Shown: positions 45,032-53,146 of the stretch, piece after piece | Layout: every line of letters begins with the position of its first letter | Position numbering within the stretch: the stretch's first letter is position 1 | Source: Bifidobacterium sp. ESL0784 | GTDB lineage: Bacteria; Actinomycetota; Actinomycetes; Actinomycetales; Bifidobacteriaceae | Assembly: GCF_029433295.1 (NCBI RefSeq) | Contig: NZ_JAQTHV010000001.1 | Span: forward strand, 124,001-188,000 | Direction of reading: 5' to 3' | Length of the DNA stretch: 64,000 nucleotides | The notes under the pieces: model-generated | Databases searched by the model: none | Told to the model about the DNA's origin: nothing | The model's input: the letters and a program-made list of their open reading frames with translations, nothing else | Translations under genes and position numbers: made by a program

Positions 45032-46039
45032 CTATTTGGCCTTATTGTCGGCTTGTTCTCCGGCCTTGCTGCGAGCGCGGGAGACGGCGTAGAGGCTGAT
45101 ACCGGCCGCCACCGAGGCATTGAGTGACTCGACCTCGCTGGAGATCGGGATGCCGGCGATGGAATCGCAAGCCTCGCGTACCAGGCGGCTCAGGCCCTTG
45201 CCCTCCGATCCCAGCACGACGACCAGCGGGTCGGCCTCGAAGCCGCTTTCGCCGACGATGGCGTTGCCGCCGCCGTCAAGCCCGACCACGTAATAGCCGC
45301 GCTCTTTGAGCGCTTCGATGGCCTTGGTCAGGTTGACCACGCGGGCCACAGGTAGATGAGCGGCCGCGCCGGCCGAAACCTTCCAGGCCGCAGCGTTGAC
45401 CGAAGCCGAGCGACGTTCCGGCAGAATGACGCCGTTGGCGCCGAATGCTGCCGCGGAACGTATTACGGCTCCAAGGTTCTGTGGGTCGGTGACGCCGTCG
45501 AGCGCGATAAACAGCGGCCTCGCGTTGATGCGTGCACTCTGCGAATCGGCCTCTTCCATGGCATGTGACTTCTTATCCGCTTTGTCTGCCAACTCCGCCA
45601 GCGTGTGGTACTGGTAGGGCTGCACCTTCAGAATGATGCCCTGATGGTTGCGCGAGTGTGCGATGCGATCCATCTCAAGTCGGTCGGCTTCAAGCAGGTT
45701 GAGCCCCTGCATGCCGGCGAGTTTGACGATTTCACGGGTGCGGTCGTCATGCTCGATGCGGTTGGCGATGTAAAGCTGCGTGCTCGGCACACCCACGCGC
45801 AGCGCTTCGAGCACCGCGTTGCGGCCGACCACCAGATCGTCGGATTCTGAAGTGTACTTTGCCGCGCGACGGCGTGCCGCCAACCGTGGATCGGCGAAGC
45901 GACGCTTCTCATTCTGCTGTTTGGCGCGATACGCTTTGTGATACACACGGTCTTCAGCCTTGGGCGTCGGCCCGCGGCCTTTCAGCGCGTTACGATGTTT
46001 TCCGCCCGAACCTTTGACCGGGCCCTTCTTGTTAGCCAT
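45032..46039 (-). CDS. rlmB: 23S rRNA (guanosine-2'-O-)-methyltransferase, RlmB/TrmH family
   Basis: This SpoU-class methyltransferase of 335 residues uses SAM to methylate the ribose of a guanosine in 23S rRNA. I use the ATG at 46039 (MANKKGPVKG); a TTG ten codons earlier is less likely. A basic N-terminal extension of about 80 residues is typical of actinobacteria. The L30e-like substrate-binding domain starts near VGRNAVLEALR. The knotted catalytic domain shows motif 1 DPQNLGAVIRSA, motif 2 VVLGSEGKGLS and motif 3 IPISSEVESLNASVA, whose Asn, Arg, Glu and Ser are the expected catalytic and cofactor residues. The gene stands alone. Confidence 0.93.
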   Translation of the reverse strand: MANKKGPVKGSGGKHRNALKGRGPTPKAEDRVYHKAYRAKQQNEKRRFADPRLAARRRAAKYTSESDDLVVGRNAVLEALRVGVPSTQLYIANRIEHDDRTREIVKLAGMQGLNLLEADRLEMDRIAHSRNHQGIILKVQPYQYHTLAELADKADKKSHAMEEADSQSARINARPLFIALDGVTDPQNLGAVIRSAAAFGANGVILPERRSASVNAAAWKVSAGAAAHLPVARVVNLTKAIEALKERGYYVVGLDGGGNAIVGESGFEADPLVVVLGSEGKGLSRLVREACDSIAGIPISSEVESLNASVAAGISLYAVSRARSKAGEQADNKAK

Positions 46040-46227
46040 ACTCCCAATTGTCCCAGCACCCCGCGCCAAGCTTTCACGGTATCGCTTGGAAAGCAGCTTA
46101 TGATGAAAATCAGGATAATGACATCAAACCTCTGATTTTGCTCGTATGCTCAATAAGGAGAGACGGGGCGTTCGAGCAATGGCGGCTGTATGGCCGGATG
46201 ACGGAATAATGCGTTCAGCGCCTGACT

Positions 46228-46809
46228 TCAGTCTTCGATCTCGGCTTTGTAGAAGTTGACGTACGAGCGCGACGGAGTGGGACCGCGCTGGCCCTGATAG
46301 TGCGAGCCGACACCTTGCGAACCGTAAGGGTGTTCGGCGGGGGAGCTGAGTTCGAAGAAGCACATCTGCCCGATTTTCATGCCTGGCCAGAGCTTCACCG
46401 GCAATGTGCTGACGTTCGAAAGTTCCAGCGTGATGTGCCCCTCGAAGCCGGGATCGATGAAACCAGCTGTAGAGTGGGTCAGAATCCCCAACCGTCCGAG
46501 CGAGCTCTTGCCCTCAAGCCGCGCCGCCGTGGTGCCATCGAGCTTGACATATTCCCAAGTGGATGCCAGCGCGAACTCGCCGGGATGCATGATCCATGGT
46601 TCGTCCGGCCCGACTTCGAACTGCTCGGTCAGATCGCCCTGGTTCTCCGCCGGGTCGACGTAGGTGTAGGCATGGTTATTGAAGAGCCTGAAATACCGGT
46701 CGAGCCGCACATCGATGGAAGCAGGCTGTACCATTTCCGGCGTCCATGGGTCCAGCGAAATGTGGCCGTCGGCTTGGGCGGCGAGGATGTCGCGATCGGA
46801 CAGCAGCAT
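46228..46809 (-). CDS. dcd: dCTP deaminase
   Basis: This 193-residue enzyme converts dCTP to dUTP, or in bifunctional forms to dUMP, for thymidylate synthesis. GGAGGA precedes the start. Conserved segments include [10 protein letters not shown], the catalytic Glu in [28 protein letters not shown] with the nucleotide-binding Arg/Ser residues, [10 protein letters not shown] and [12 protein letters not shown] at the C-terminus. Full family length. Actinobacterial homologues include bifunctional enzymes, and sequence by eye does not separate the two. The gene is monocistronic. Confidence 0.95.
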   Translation of the reverse strand: MLLSDRDILAAQADGHISLDPWTPEMVQPASIDVRLDRYFRLFNNHAYTYVDPAENQGDLTEQFEVGPDEPWIMHPGEFALASTWEYVKLDGTTAARLEGKSSLGRLGILTHSTAGFIDPGFEGHITLELSNVSTLPVKLWPGMKIGQMCFFELSSPAEHPYGSQGVGSHYQGQRGPTPSRSYVNFYKAEIED

Positions 46810-47033
46810 AGGTTCCTCCAGAGGTCGAGTTGCGTGCCGCGTGCGACGAGGTTGCTGAAACCGGATTCAAGCCAACGCGGCTATTGCATGTTCTGCTCTA
46901 AGTGTAGACGTTGCGGCGGTCTGACGTTTGCTAAGGTGGCGGAGAACGGCATTTTTCTGCGTAAATATCCGTTCGGACTCAGAAATAGGCAAAATAGTTC
47001 AAATTTTCAGGTAATTTTCAGGTAATCCGATTC

Positions 47034-47062
47034 TTGCGCCAAGGATTATGTAGTTATATAAG
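47034..47062 (+). promoter_or_regulatory. Candidate sigma-70-type promoter of a small RNA
   Basis: TTGCGC at 47034-47039 is separated by exactly 17 bases from TATAAG at 47057-47062. A start is expected near 47069. There is no reading frame of note downstream until a terminator at 47143. Confidence 0.5.
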
Positions 47063-47068
47063 AGTTGT

Positions 47069-47177
47069 CAGCAAGAGTTGACCGGTAATCTTGAGATTTG
47101 GATTTACCGATAATTGAACCCTTTCTTCTTCTCTCTTCTCTTCCCCGGTGCGTTCTAGCACCGGGGTTTCTCTTTTC
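47069..47177 (+). ncRNA. Candidate small non-coding RNA
   Basis: The span runs from the predicted start to the end of an intrinsic terminator, about 110 nucleotides. A bulged hairpin (CGGTAATC near 47092 pairing with GATTTACCG near 47101-47109) precedes a pyrimidine-rich single-stranded stretch (CTTTCTTCTTCTCTCTTCTC). The terminator follows. No protein frame fits. The type is unknown; it does not match tmRNA, 6S or SRP RNA as I know them. Confidence 0.4.
47143..47177 (+). terminator. Intrinsic terminator without an upstream gene
   Basis: CCCCGGTGC (47143-47151) pairs perfectly with GCACCGGGG (47158-47166) around a 6-base loop and is followed by TTTCTCTTTTC. No coding gene on this strand precedes it, which is the main reason to suspect a small RNA. 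Confidence 0.8.
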
Positions 47178-47376
47178 TGCAGGCCCCCGCTCTCTGCGAG
47201 TCTCGGTGGACGTGACGGTGTGGTGTGCGGCAGGTTGGTCCCGCGCGGGGTAGACTAAAACAAGCAGTTTATTTTTAAGGTGGATGAAGCCACAAGTCCG
47301 TTGTTTGGAATCGTGGGTTGCATAACATGCATATATATCACGAATGCGGATTCGGGCAGATGGGACACAAGGGGCT

Positions 47377-48093
47377 ATGAAAGAAGATTCTGGCCATCAC
47401 GGCAATCAGGGCGATGCTTCGCTCCGGCAATCCGGCAATGCGCCTCGAGCTGACAGCGGTTTGCGCCCCGGCGGCGCCCGGAGCGATTCCCGGCCTGAAA
47501 ATGCCCATACCTATAATGTCAACGAATTGCGTCGCCACGGTTCCGAGCCGTCGCGTATAGGTCGACATCGCAAGTCTTTTATCATTAGCGCGATCGTTGT
47601 CATCGTCGTTCTTATTTTGATTGCCGTTGCGTTGCTGGTCTCTCTTAAAACGCTGAAACATAATACAAGTTCGTCGGGTGAAGACAATACGTCCACGTCG
47701 ATTCAAGGCAAGACCAAAGCGCCGCAAAACGATGCAAATCAGATGAAGCAGGGCATCGAAAAATTCGCCGGAACCTGCTCGAGCGGTTGGATGGACGTGG
47801 ACGTTTCCGGTCAGTTGCCCGGGGCCGGTTCCGCTTCACTCTGCGTTTCGACTCAGGTCGCGTTCATTACTTTCCAGACGAGGGCCGCGGCCTCGATGGA
47901 TGGCGATATGGTGCGCTCGCAGGCGCCGACCCTCATCAACCAGTATGCCGGTAGCAAAGTCGACCAGAATGATTTGCGTGTGTTGAGCAACGACCGGTGG
48001 ATGGCCGTTGGTAAAACCGATGCAATGAAGGCCTTGCAGCAGCAGTGGGGCGGCAAACTCGAAGAAATCGGGCCTGGCGATTCTGACAAGTAG
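47377..48093 (+). CDS. Single-pass membrane protein of unknown function
   Basis: This 238-residue protein is not recognised. I use the ATG at 47377 with AAGGGG upstream. The first 60 residues are hydrophilic and low-complexity, probably cytoplasmic. A membrane helix lies at about residues 66-88 (FIISAIVVIVVLILIAVALLV). The outside domain of about 140 residues has two Cys (FAGTCSSGWMDVDV and SASLCVSTQVAF) that could pair, and otherwise no clear family motif. Similar small anchored proteins are common in bifidobacteria. Confidence 0.75.
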   Translation: MKEDSGHHGNQGDASLRQSGNAPRADSGLRPGGARSDSRPENAHTYNVNELRRHGSEPSRIGRHRKSFIISAIVVIVVLILIAVALLVSLKTLKHNTSSSGEDNTSTSIQGKTKAPQNDANQMKQGIEKFAGTCSSGWMDVDVSGQLPGAGSASLCVSTQVAFITFQTRAAASMDGDMVRSQAPTLINQYAGSKVDQNDLRVLSNDRWMAVGKTDAMKALQQQWGGKLEEIGPGDSDK

Positions 48094-48256
48094 CTTCAGC
48101 TTTCATTGCCGATAAGTTGATGGTGCGGCTGGCGATATTGGCTGCATGCCAGAATGCTCTCGATTATCTCGCCAGATATTGGTCGATTTGATTTCGTGAA
48201 CCTGCTGCGAATCTGCCAGTGAACATTTTGGGCTTCTGTTGGGCTTGCTGCTTATC

Positions 48257-49060
48257 ATGGTGACTATGACCGACGAAGCAGTGAACAGCGAATATTCCAA
48301 CGGGGCGAGCAAGGGCGAAAATGGCTTGATTGGCCGTCAGTCCGATGCCATTCCTGGACGTTTTGGCGATCCGATGGAGATTCCCCATGTCATTTATTCA
48401 CAAGGTGGTGGCAAGGCGCGTCCGACGAGGCCGATGTTCCTATGCCTGCACGGCTGGGGTTCCAACGAGCAGGATCTGGCACAGATGATGCGTTACGTTG
48501 CTCCCGGCAATGATTACGTTTCGCTGCGCGCGCCGCTGGTGCTACAGGCCGAGGGCCCGGGGGAGTTCGGAAGCGGAACGGGTGCGTATAGCTGGTTCCA
48601 CGACGGCGTGCCTACTGGTGAGGATTTGGACAGGGACATTTTCGCGGCGGCCACTGCTGTCGACAATTGGGTCAGCGAGCATATCGACCCCGAACGTGAA
48701 CTGGTACCTATCGGATTCTCGCAGGGCGCGGCGCTAGCGATTCATCTCTTGCGTGTGCATCCCGAGCGTTACCGCGCGGTTGCGGCGCTTTCCGGCTTTG
48801 TCGCTCCCGGGCAGGTTCCTGGTACGGCTCCGGCCGACGATCGGCTCGGTGATATGGAAAAGCCGGTTTTCTATGGGTACGGCGACCTTGACAACGTCCT
48901 GCCTAAGTACGAGATTTACGGCGCGACGGCTTGGCTTGAGGAGCATACATGGCTGACGGTGAAGAACTATCATCAGCTTGACCATGCCGTCAGCCCCGCC
49001 GAATTCGCCGACCTGACCCAGTGGCTCCTCCTCAACAACATCTCGTCGGGAGTAGTCTGA
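48257..49060 (+). CDS. Carboxylesterase / phospholipase-like alpha/beta hydrolase
   Basis: This protein of about 267 residues belongs to the Abhydrolase_2 group. The start could also be at 48266. The oxyanion-hole segment FLCLHGWGSNEQDL is followed by the nucleophile Ser in PIGFSQGAAL. The acid is the Asp in YGYGDLDNVLPK and the His is in NYHQLDHAVSP. No signal peptide or membrane segment, so it acts in the cytoplasm. The substrate is likely an acyl ester, not defined by sequence. It is the last housekeeping-like gene before the AT-rich RiPP cluster. Confidence 0.88.
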   Translation: MVTMTDEAVNSEYSNGASKGENGLIGRQSDAIPGRFGDPMEIPHVIYSQGGGKARPTRPMFLCLHGWGSNEQDLAQMMRYVAPGNDYVSLRAPLVLQAEGPGEFGSGTGAYSWFHDGVPTGEDLDRDIFAAATAVDNWVSEHIDPERELVPIGFSQGAALAIHLLRVHPERYRAVAALSGFVAPGQVPGTAPADDRLGDMEKPVFYGYGDLDNVLPKYEIYGATAWLEEHTWLTVKNYHQLDHAVSPAEFADLTQWLLLNNISSGVV

Positions 49061-49585
49061 GTCGGTATCCGACGGAGCTTTGCTGGGTAATCTTTTATTC
49101 TGTAAATATATGCAGACGTAATAGGCATTATGCATATTTGTCTTGTTTTAGGCTTTAATGCAGAGACGTATTAAATAAAATTTAGCCTAGTTCTAATGGC
49201 ATATGAGGTAATCTTGGCGGCAAGTATAGGGAAATATGCTTGTAAATATGCTAATGACGTATTAGTGTGGTGATTATGTGAAAGAATGAACTATTTCCCT
49301 TTTATTCTGTCATGCAATTACTTTTAACTTAACAGGTATGGTTTCTTGGGCAAAGGCGCTCTCATTCATTGCATATGCAGTTGTAATTCTTGTTTAAGAA
49401 CGCATGCAACGGAAGTGGAAGCTTATTTTGCTTGGCGTCGGATGCGTGAAATTAGACAACTGTAAATATGCTTTCAAGCAGTGTTGTATGGGAACGAAGC
49501 ATATTTATTGTATTTGATTATTTTTTATTATGTTATGCTTCTAAGACTTTTATAGTCATCTATTGATAAAAGGGGATATTAAAAA
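49061..49585. promoter_or_regulatory. AT-rich control region of the RiPP cluster with repeated TAAATATGCT elements
   Basis: No gene is seen in 525 bases. TAAATATGCT occurs at 49243-49252 and 49463-49472 on the plus strand and at 49498-49507 on the minus strand. Close variants are GAAATATGCT (49231-49240), TGTAAATATATGC (49101-49113) and GCATATTTG (49132-49140). The pair at 49463 and 49498 forms an inverted repeat just upstream of a weak promoter-like TATAGT (49551-49556). GACGTA(A/T)TA words also recur near 49115, 49165 and 49256. These look like operator sites, but no cluster-linked regulator was found. Confidence 0.5.
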
Positions 49586-49900
49586 ATGTCAAACAGCCAA
49601 GTCAATATCAATGAAAAGGCGCTATCTCGTGCAATGGGGCGAGCTTACGCGGACTCGGATTTTCGAGAAGCGTTGGATGTCGATCCGACGGAAGCCCTGA
49701 CGTCAACAGGTGTCTTGGAAGAGGGACAGATAGACAAGGTGACTTTGTCGCCAGAGATAGATGAGTGGGGATACCGGCTTGAACATGGCGGTGATGGTAC
49801 CCATCTTATTCTTGGGGTGCCGGATATCTCCGAGGAACTTGGTGATAACGCGCCTGAAGATAATGTCTATCTTATTTGCTGTTGCTGCTGCCCCTGCTGA
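49586..49900 (+). CDS. RiPP (TOMM/LAP) precursor peptide with nitrile-hydratase-like leader and poly-Cys core
   Basis: This 104-residue precursor has a leader resembling the nitrile-hydratase-alpha-like leader family (NHLP): ALSRAMGRAYADSDFREAL, then DPTEALTSTGV, then GTHLILGVPDISEELGDN. It lacks the usual terminal Gly-Gly. The last seven residues are C-C-C-C-C-P-C (98-104), preceded by VYLI. Five adjacent Cys are an ideal substrate for azoline formation by the YcaO protein encoded 4 kb downstream, with oxidation by the SagB-type enzyme. AAGGGG lies about ten bases before the ATG. It is the first gene of the cluster. The cleavage point cannot be fixed. Confidence 0.88.
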   Translation: MSNSQVNINEKALSRAMGRAYADSDFREALDVDPTEALTSTGVLEEGQIDKVTLSPEIDEWGYRLEHGGDGTHLILGVPDISEELGDNAPEDNVYLICCCCCPC

Positions 49901-49911
49901 TTTGGATTCTT

Positions 49912-50052
49912 ATGGAAGAAAATGAAGAATCTGATGCTCTCGCTTACGAAAAGAAGCGTAAACAGAAAATAATTAGACGCATAGTGCTCATAGGCGGGGG
50001 AGTACTTGTCTTCATTGTTGCTAATTGGTCTATGTTAATGAGTCTTTTATGA
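49912..50052 (+). CDS. 46-residue single-helix membrane peptide in the RiPP cluster
   Basis: This small gene lies between the precursor and the P450. The product starts MEENEESDALAYEKKRKQK, followed by a hydrophobic helix at about residues 20-38 (IIRRIVLIGGGVLVFIVANW) and a short tail. The acidic then basic N-terminus predicts an inside orientation. Its stop overlaps the P450 start in ATGA, which argues for a real, coupled gene. The ribosome site is weak. It might be an immunity peptide, a membrane tether or a small partner for export; none is shown. Confidence 0.6.
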   Translation: MEENEESDALAYEKKRKQKIIRRIVLIGGGVLVFIVANWSMLMSLL

Positions 50053-51221
50053 TTGATTTTACTGTGACAGGTTTACCTGCCTTGGATTCCCCTATTTGGT
50101 ATGAGCAAGATAGAGGTAAGGTCTATCGGCAGCTATTCGAATCAGGCAGACACGATAAACGGGTAGATGATGAGAACTTTTGCTACCTCTATGACTATGA
50201 GTTGTGCAAGCAAGTCCTCATCGATCAACAAAAATTCACCCCAGACGGTGAGCGTGTTTTGCTGAATATGACGGAGGGGAATGGTTCGTTCTCGAGCGGT
50301 CTTCTTTCTTTCCGTGTAGATTCTCAGGCGAGATCGATTCGTCAAGACTTGCGGGTGGCCTTGGACGACAATACGTTGGTGGGCAATTTGTCTGACGGTC
50401 GTCTTGCTCCGATTAAAGCTCTTACTGAGTCGGCGGATATCGTTAGGCAAATCAATGGATTCGATTTGGCTTTGAATCTGAGCCTGGAATTCATGTCGTC
50501 AATACTCGGGATTCCGGACGAGCTTCAAAGCCTGTATACTGCATGGGCCTTAAGTCCGGAGAACAAGAGTGTTGATGTTTTACTGATGCAGAAATTGAAT
50601 TCTTCTATTTCTTTGGGGCATTGCAAAGGGGTTGCTAAAAGTCTAAAAGACCGAGGATGGGAGAATCAGCAGATTTCTGTAGCTATCAAGTTGCTTTCTC
50701 ACGCCTCTCTAAGGACGGTTCAGAGAAGTATCACAAATCTGTTCTACGTCATTACAAGGCATCCTGATTTGTTCTCTAATCTGAAAGAAGAAATGTTCGA
50801 TTCTTTTATTACAGAGACGCTCCGTCTTTATCCGCCAACCGTCGCGCTGGCGAGAACCGCGAAAATTGATTGTGAGTTGCAATCAGATTTGGCAATTCGA
50901 GAGAATACACATGTGGTTGTCATAATCGGTGCGGCGCAACGCGATCCTGCTCGCTATGACGATCCGGACAGATTCGATTTGCACAGGAATGCTAAAGAAT
51001 TATTGGCTTTCGGATGGGGACCACATAGCTGTCTTGGCGAGAGAATCGCAAGATCCGTGTTGGGAGCAGTTCTGAAATATCTGAGACGAAACAACGTCAA
51101 GCTGAGGTTGGCGAGTGACCCCACTCCTATGAGATCCTTTAGCTTCGCTACATGGACGAATCTGCCTCTTATAGCGGATTCATCTAAAAAGGGTATACAA
51201 CATGAACGGATTAAAAATTAG
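50049..51221 (+). CDS. Cytochrome P450 of the RiPP cluster
   Basis: This 390-residue heme enzyme likely tailors the azole peptide by hydroxylation or oxidative coupling. I use the ATG at 50049 overlapping the small gene's stop. The heme-binding motif FGWGPHSCLGERIA places the Cys ligand at about residue 328. The ExxR pair is E256-T-L-R259 (ITETLRLYPPTVALART). The I-helix region reads LLSHASLRTVQRSI, where bacterial P450s usually have (A/G)Gx(D/E)T, so the acid of the oxygen-activation pair seems absent. No redox partner gene is in the cluster. The class is bacterial, soluble. It overlaps the next gene by 20 bases. Confidence 0.92.
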   Translation: MIDFTVTGLPALDSPIWYEQDRGKVYRQLFESGRHDKRVDDENFCYLYDYELCKQVLIDQQKFTPDGERVLLNMTEGNGSFSSGLLSFRVDSQARSIRQDLRVALDDNTLVGNLSDGRLAPIKALTESADIVRQINGFDLALNLSLEFMSSILGIPDELQSLYTAWALSPENKSVDVLLMQKLNSSISLGHCKGVAKSLKDRGWENQQISVAIKLLSHASLRTVQRSITNLFYVITRHPDLFSNLKEEMFDSFITETLRLYPPTVALARTAKIDCELQSDLAIRENTHVVVIIGAAQRDPARYDDPDRFDLHRNAKELLAFGWGPHSCLGERIARSVLGAVLKYLRRNNVKLRLASDPTPMRSFSFATWTNLPLIADSSKKGIQHERIKN

Positions 51222-52191
51222 CCATTTTTCAAGCAGGTTAGGGGGAAAATCCTCTGTAACTATTTTTGATGAAGCTGGTCCGACGCTTGTCAAATCGATA
51301 AATATCTCATTGCCGCCTTATGGGCCATCTGTGGTCCAAGCACAGCGAATCGCAGTGTATGTCGATGATAATGATGTTCCAATCGTTGATGTTCCAATTT
51401 TGGATTTTGCCGGTCTGACTCATGGACGTATCGCAAGCATGGTCACGCATTATGCTGAATGCTCTGGCTCGGCGGTGACTCTGCGATGGCCTATGTCGTC
51501 ACCGCGACGAATGCGAATCGTTATCACAAATGGCGATGCTGAACCGATACCTTTAGCGGTTCTTATCTCATACCAAAAAATTTGGTCTGGCTACTATGTG
51601 TCCGCCGTTTTGGCGCATCGTGAGCCAAAAGAAGGTGGGCTGGTTTCCGTGAGGTTGCCTGAGAATGCTTTAGATTTGCTGGGCCTTGTAGTCGCGGTTC
51701 GTCCCTCTGACCTTGAATGGTGCGGTGAAGGCAAAATCTTTTTGGGGGATGAGGTGTTGGCGGATGGTTTGGATATGCTCGGTGGAACATGCCTTGACAC
51801 GTCACAATGGTTTGGTTCGGATCGCGGTATCTCGGTTTCTGTAAGATTCGATTCAAATGTGCGAGGTCATGAATTTCTGGGCTTATATAGGTGGTTTCCG
51901 GATGGTCTTGAAATTAAAGAAAATGCTAATTTCAAGATAGAGCAAGTCGGGCGCCAAGTTTCCGTTAATGACGGAATAATTAAAAGCAAAAGGGTTCCTC
52001 GGGAAGATGAATGGGACATATTGTTGGTGACTACGCATCAGAATGTTCCTGATATCAGTGGCTACGATTTTTCATTATCTGAAATTGACAATCAAATATG
52101 GTATCGAGATTATGAAGAATCTTCCTTCAGAGAACATATATGGTCATCTATTCGCATGCATGTAAAGACGGGAGGCCGTGGCAGTGTCTGA
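51202..52191 (+). CDS. Divergent DUF2961 / GH172-like protein, probably non-catalytic, in the RiPP cluster
   Basis: This 329-residue soluble protein is highly diverged. By eye it follows the DUF2961 (GH172) pattern of two jelly-roll domains. N-terminal FSSRLGGKSS resembles the family's SFDRTGGN. VYVDDNDVPIVDVPILDFAG resembles YWDGEExPSVEVPxGDFFG. RWPMSSPRRMRIVITNGDA resembles WFPMPFxKxAxIxVTN. EWCGEGKIFLGDEV resembles EWYGEGDxxxFIDGE. LYRWFPDGLEIKENANFKI resembles YRFHIxDPIxFEKxIRVTI. The signature GTGTEDYF appears degenerate, as GGTCLDTSQWF, so hydrolase activity is doubtful. It overlaps both neighbours. A peptide-binding or scaffold role in RiPP maturation is speculation. Confidence 0.6.
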   Translation: MNGLKISHFSSRLGGKSSVTIFDEAGPTLVKSINISLPPYGPSVVQAQRIAVYVDDNDVPIVDVPILDFAGLTHGRIASMVTHYAECSGSAVTLRWPMSSPRRMRIVITNGDAEPIPLAVLISYQKIWSGYYVSAVLAHREPKEGGLVSVRLPENALDLLGLVVAVRPSDLEWCGEGKIFLGDEVLADGLDMLGGTCLDTSQWFGSDRGISVSVRFDSNVRGHEFLGLYRWFPDGLEIKENANFKIEQVGRQVSVNDGIIKSKRVPREDEWDILLVTTHQNVPDISGYDFSLSEIDNQIWYRDYEESSFREHIWSSIRMHVKTGGRGSV

Positions 52192-53146
52192 TTATGCTAT
52201 TGATGCCGAGGGTGTGACTGTGAAGTATGGTGGTTTTTCGGCTTTGCAGGATTTGACTTTCTTGGCCGAGACGGGCAGGATTATCGGTTTGCTAGGGCCG
52301 AATGGTGCCGGCAAGTCCACGTTCGTGGATGCGGTCGTCGGCGCCAGGAGGGTCGCAGGCGGCTGTATCCGTACACTTGGGGTCGACCCGGTAGGCGATG
52401 CCGCCAAGTTGCGCCCGGATGTTGGTATTGTTTTGCAGAGCGCGGGTTTCCCGACCGGGATGAAGGTCAAGGACATCCTTTTCAGCTGGAGGCGTTATAT
52501 CCCCGGAATGTCGAAGAAGGATGTGCTGGACGTGGCCGGGCGTGTGAATCTGAAGTATCTGCTAGATAGGCCGTTGAATTCGCTGTCGGGCGGGGAGCGA
52601 CGGAGGGTCGATATCGCCATAGCCTTGTACGGCGACCCGAAACTGATTGTGCTGGATGAGCCGACGACCGGCCTAGACCCCGTCTCGCGCGAGAATGTCT
52701 GGGACATCATCCGTAGTCAGCGCGACCTTGGTGCCACCGTTTTGCTGACCACTCACTATCTCGATGAGGTCGAGGCGCTTTCCGATTCTGTCAGTGTCAT
52801 CAAGCAGGGGCATATCACCGCCTCGGGAACGGTCGAGGAGCTTGCTGCATCCGTTCCCGCTCCTCGGGCCAGTTCGGTGGCGGCGAGCCCGGATGTTTTG
52901 GATGGTCTTGCAAGTCTCTTGCCACAGAATGGCGATGGTGCAAGGCGAAAAGATGATCTTCTGGAATGGCAATCGCATGATCCGGCTCGCGATTTGGAGG
53001 CCATCTATCGCACCTGTGCGGATCGTGGATGGCAGATCACGGATGTGCGCGTGGAGAAGCCCTCTTTGCGTGCAGCCTATTCGGCATTGGTCGGAGCGAC
53101 TGATTCGGAAGACAAGATTCCAGTAACGAAGGACGACAAACGATGA
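52184..53146 (+). CDS. ABC transporter ATP-binding protein (ABC-2 type exporter)
   Basis: This 320-residue ATPase probably powers export of the mature peptide or self-protection. GGGAGG at 52170-52175 fits the GTG at 52184 (eight bases), so I prefer it to the GTG at 52178. It carries Walker A GPNGAGKS, the signature LSGGERRRV, Walker B LIVLDEPTTGLDP, and the H-loop His in LLTTHYLDEVEAL. It contains a C-terminal DrrA-like extension and no C39 peptidase domain, so it cannot itself trim the leader. Its base composition looks richer in GC than the P450 and YcaO genes. It overlaps the permease by four bases. Confidence 0.93.
   Translation: MSDYAIDAEGVTVKYGGFSALQDLTFLAETGRIIGLLGPNGAGKSTFVDAVVGARRVAGGCIRTLGVDPVGDAAKLRPDVGIVLQSAGFPTGMKVKDILFSWRRYIPGMSKKDVLDVAGRVNLKYLLDRPLNSLSGGERRRVDIAIALYGDPKLIVLDEPTTGLDPVSRENVWDIIRSQRDLGATVLLTTHYLDEVEALSDSVSVIKQGHITASGTVEELAASVPAPRASSVAASPDVLDGLASLLPQNGDGARRKDDLLEWQSHDPARDLEAIYRTCADRGWQITDVRVEKPSLRAAYSALVGATDSEDKIPVTKDDKR

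Larger units (their letters stand above)
46810..47376. other. Intergenic region containing a candidate small RNA
   Basis: It lies between the divergent dcd and the membrane-protein gene. Its centre contains a promoter-like pair and a strong intrinsic terminator on the plus strand, annotated separately. The rest (47178-47376) shows no further gene and should contain the promoter for the gene at 47377. Confidence 0.55.

Noticed and set aside
49586..49900. Precursor read as a nitrile hydratase alpha-subunit fragment
   Set aside because: Only the leader-like part matches, it is short, and the poly-Cys tail with YcaO/SagB neighbours fits a RiPP precursor.
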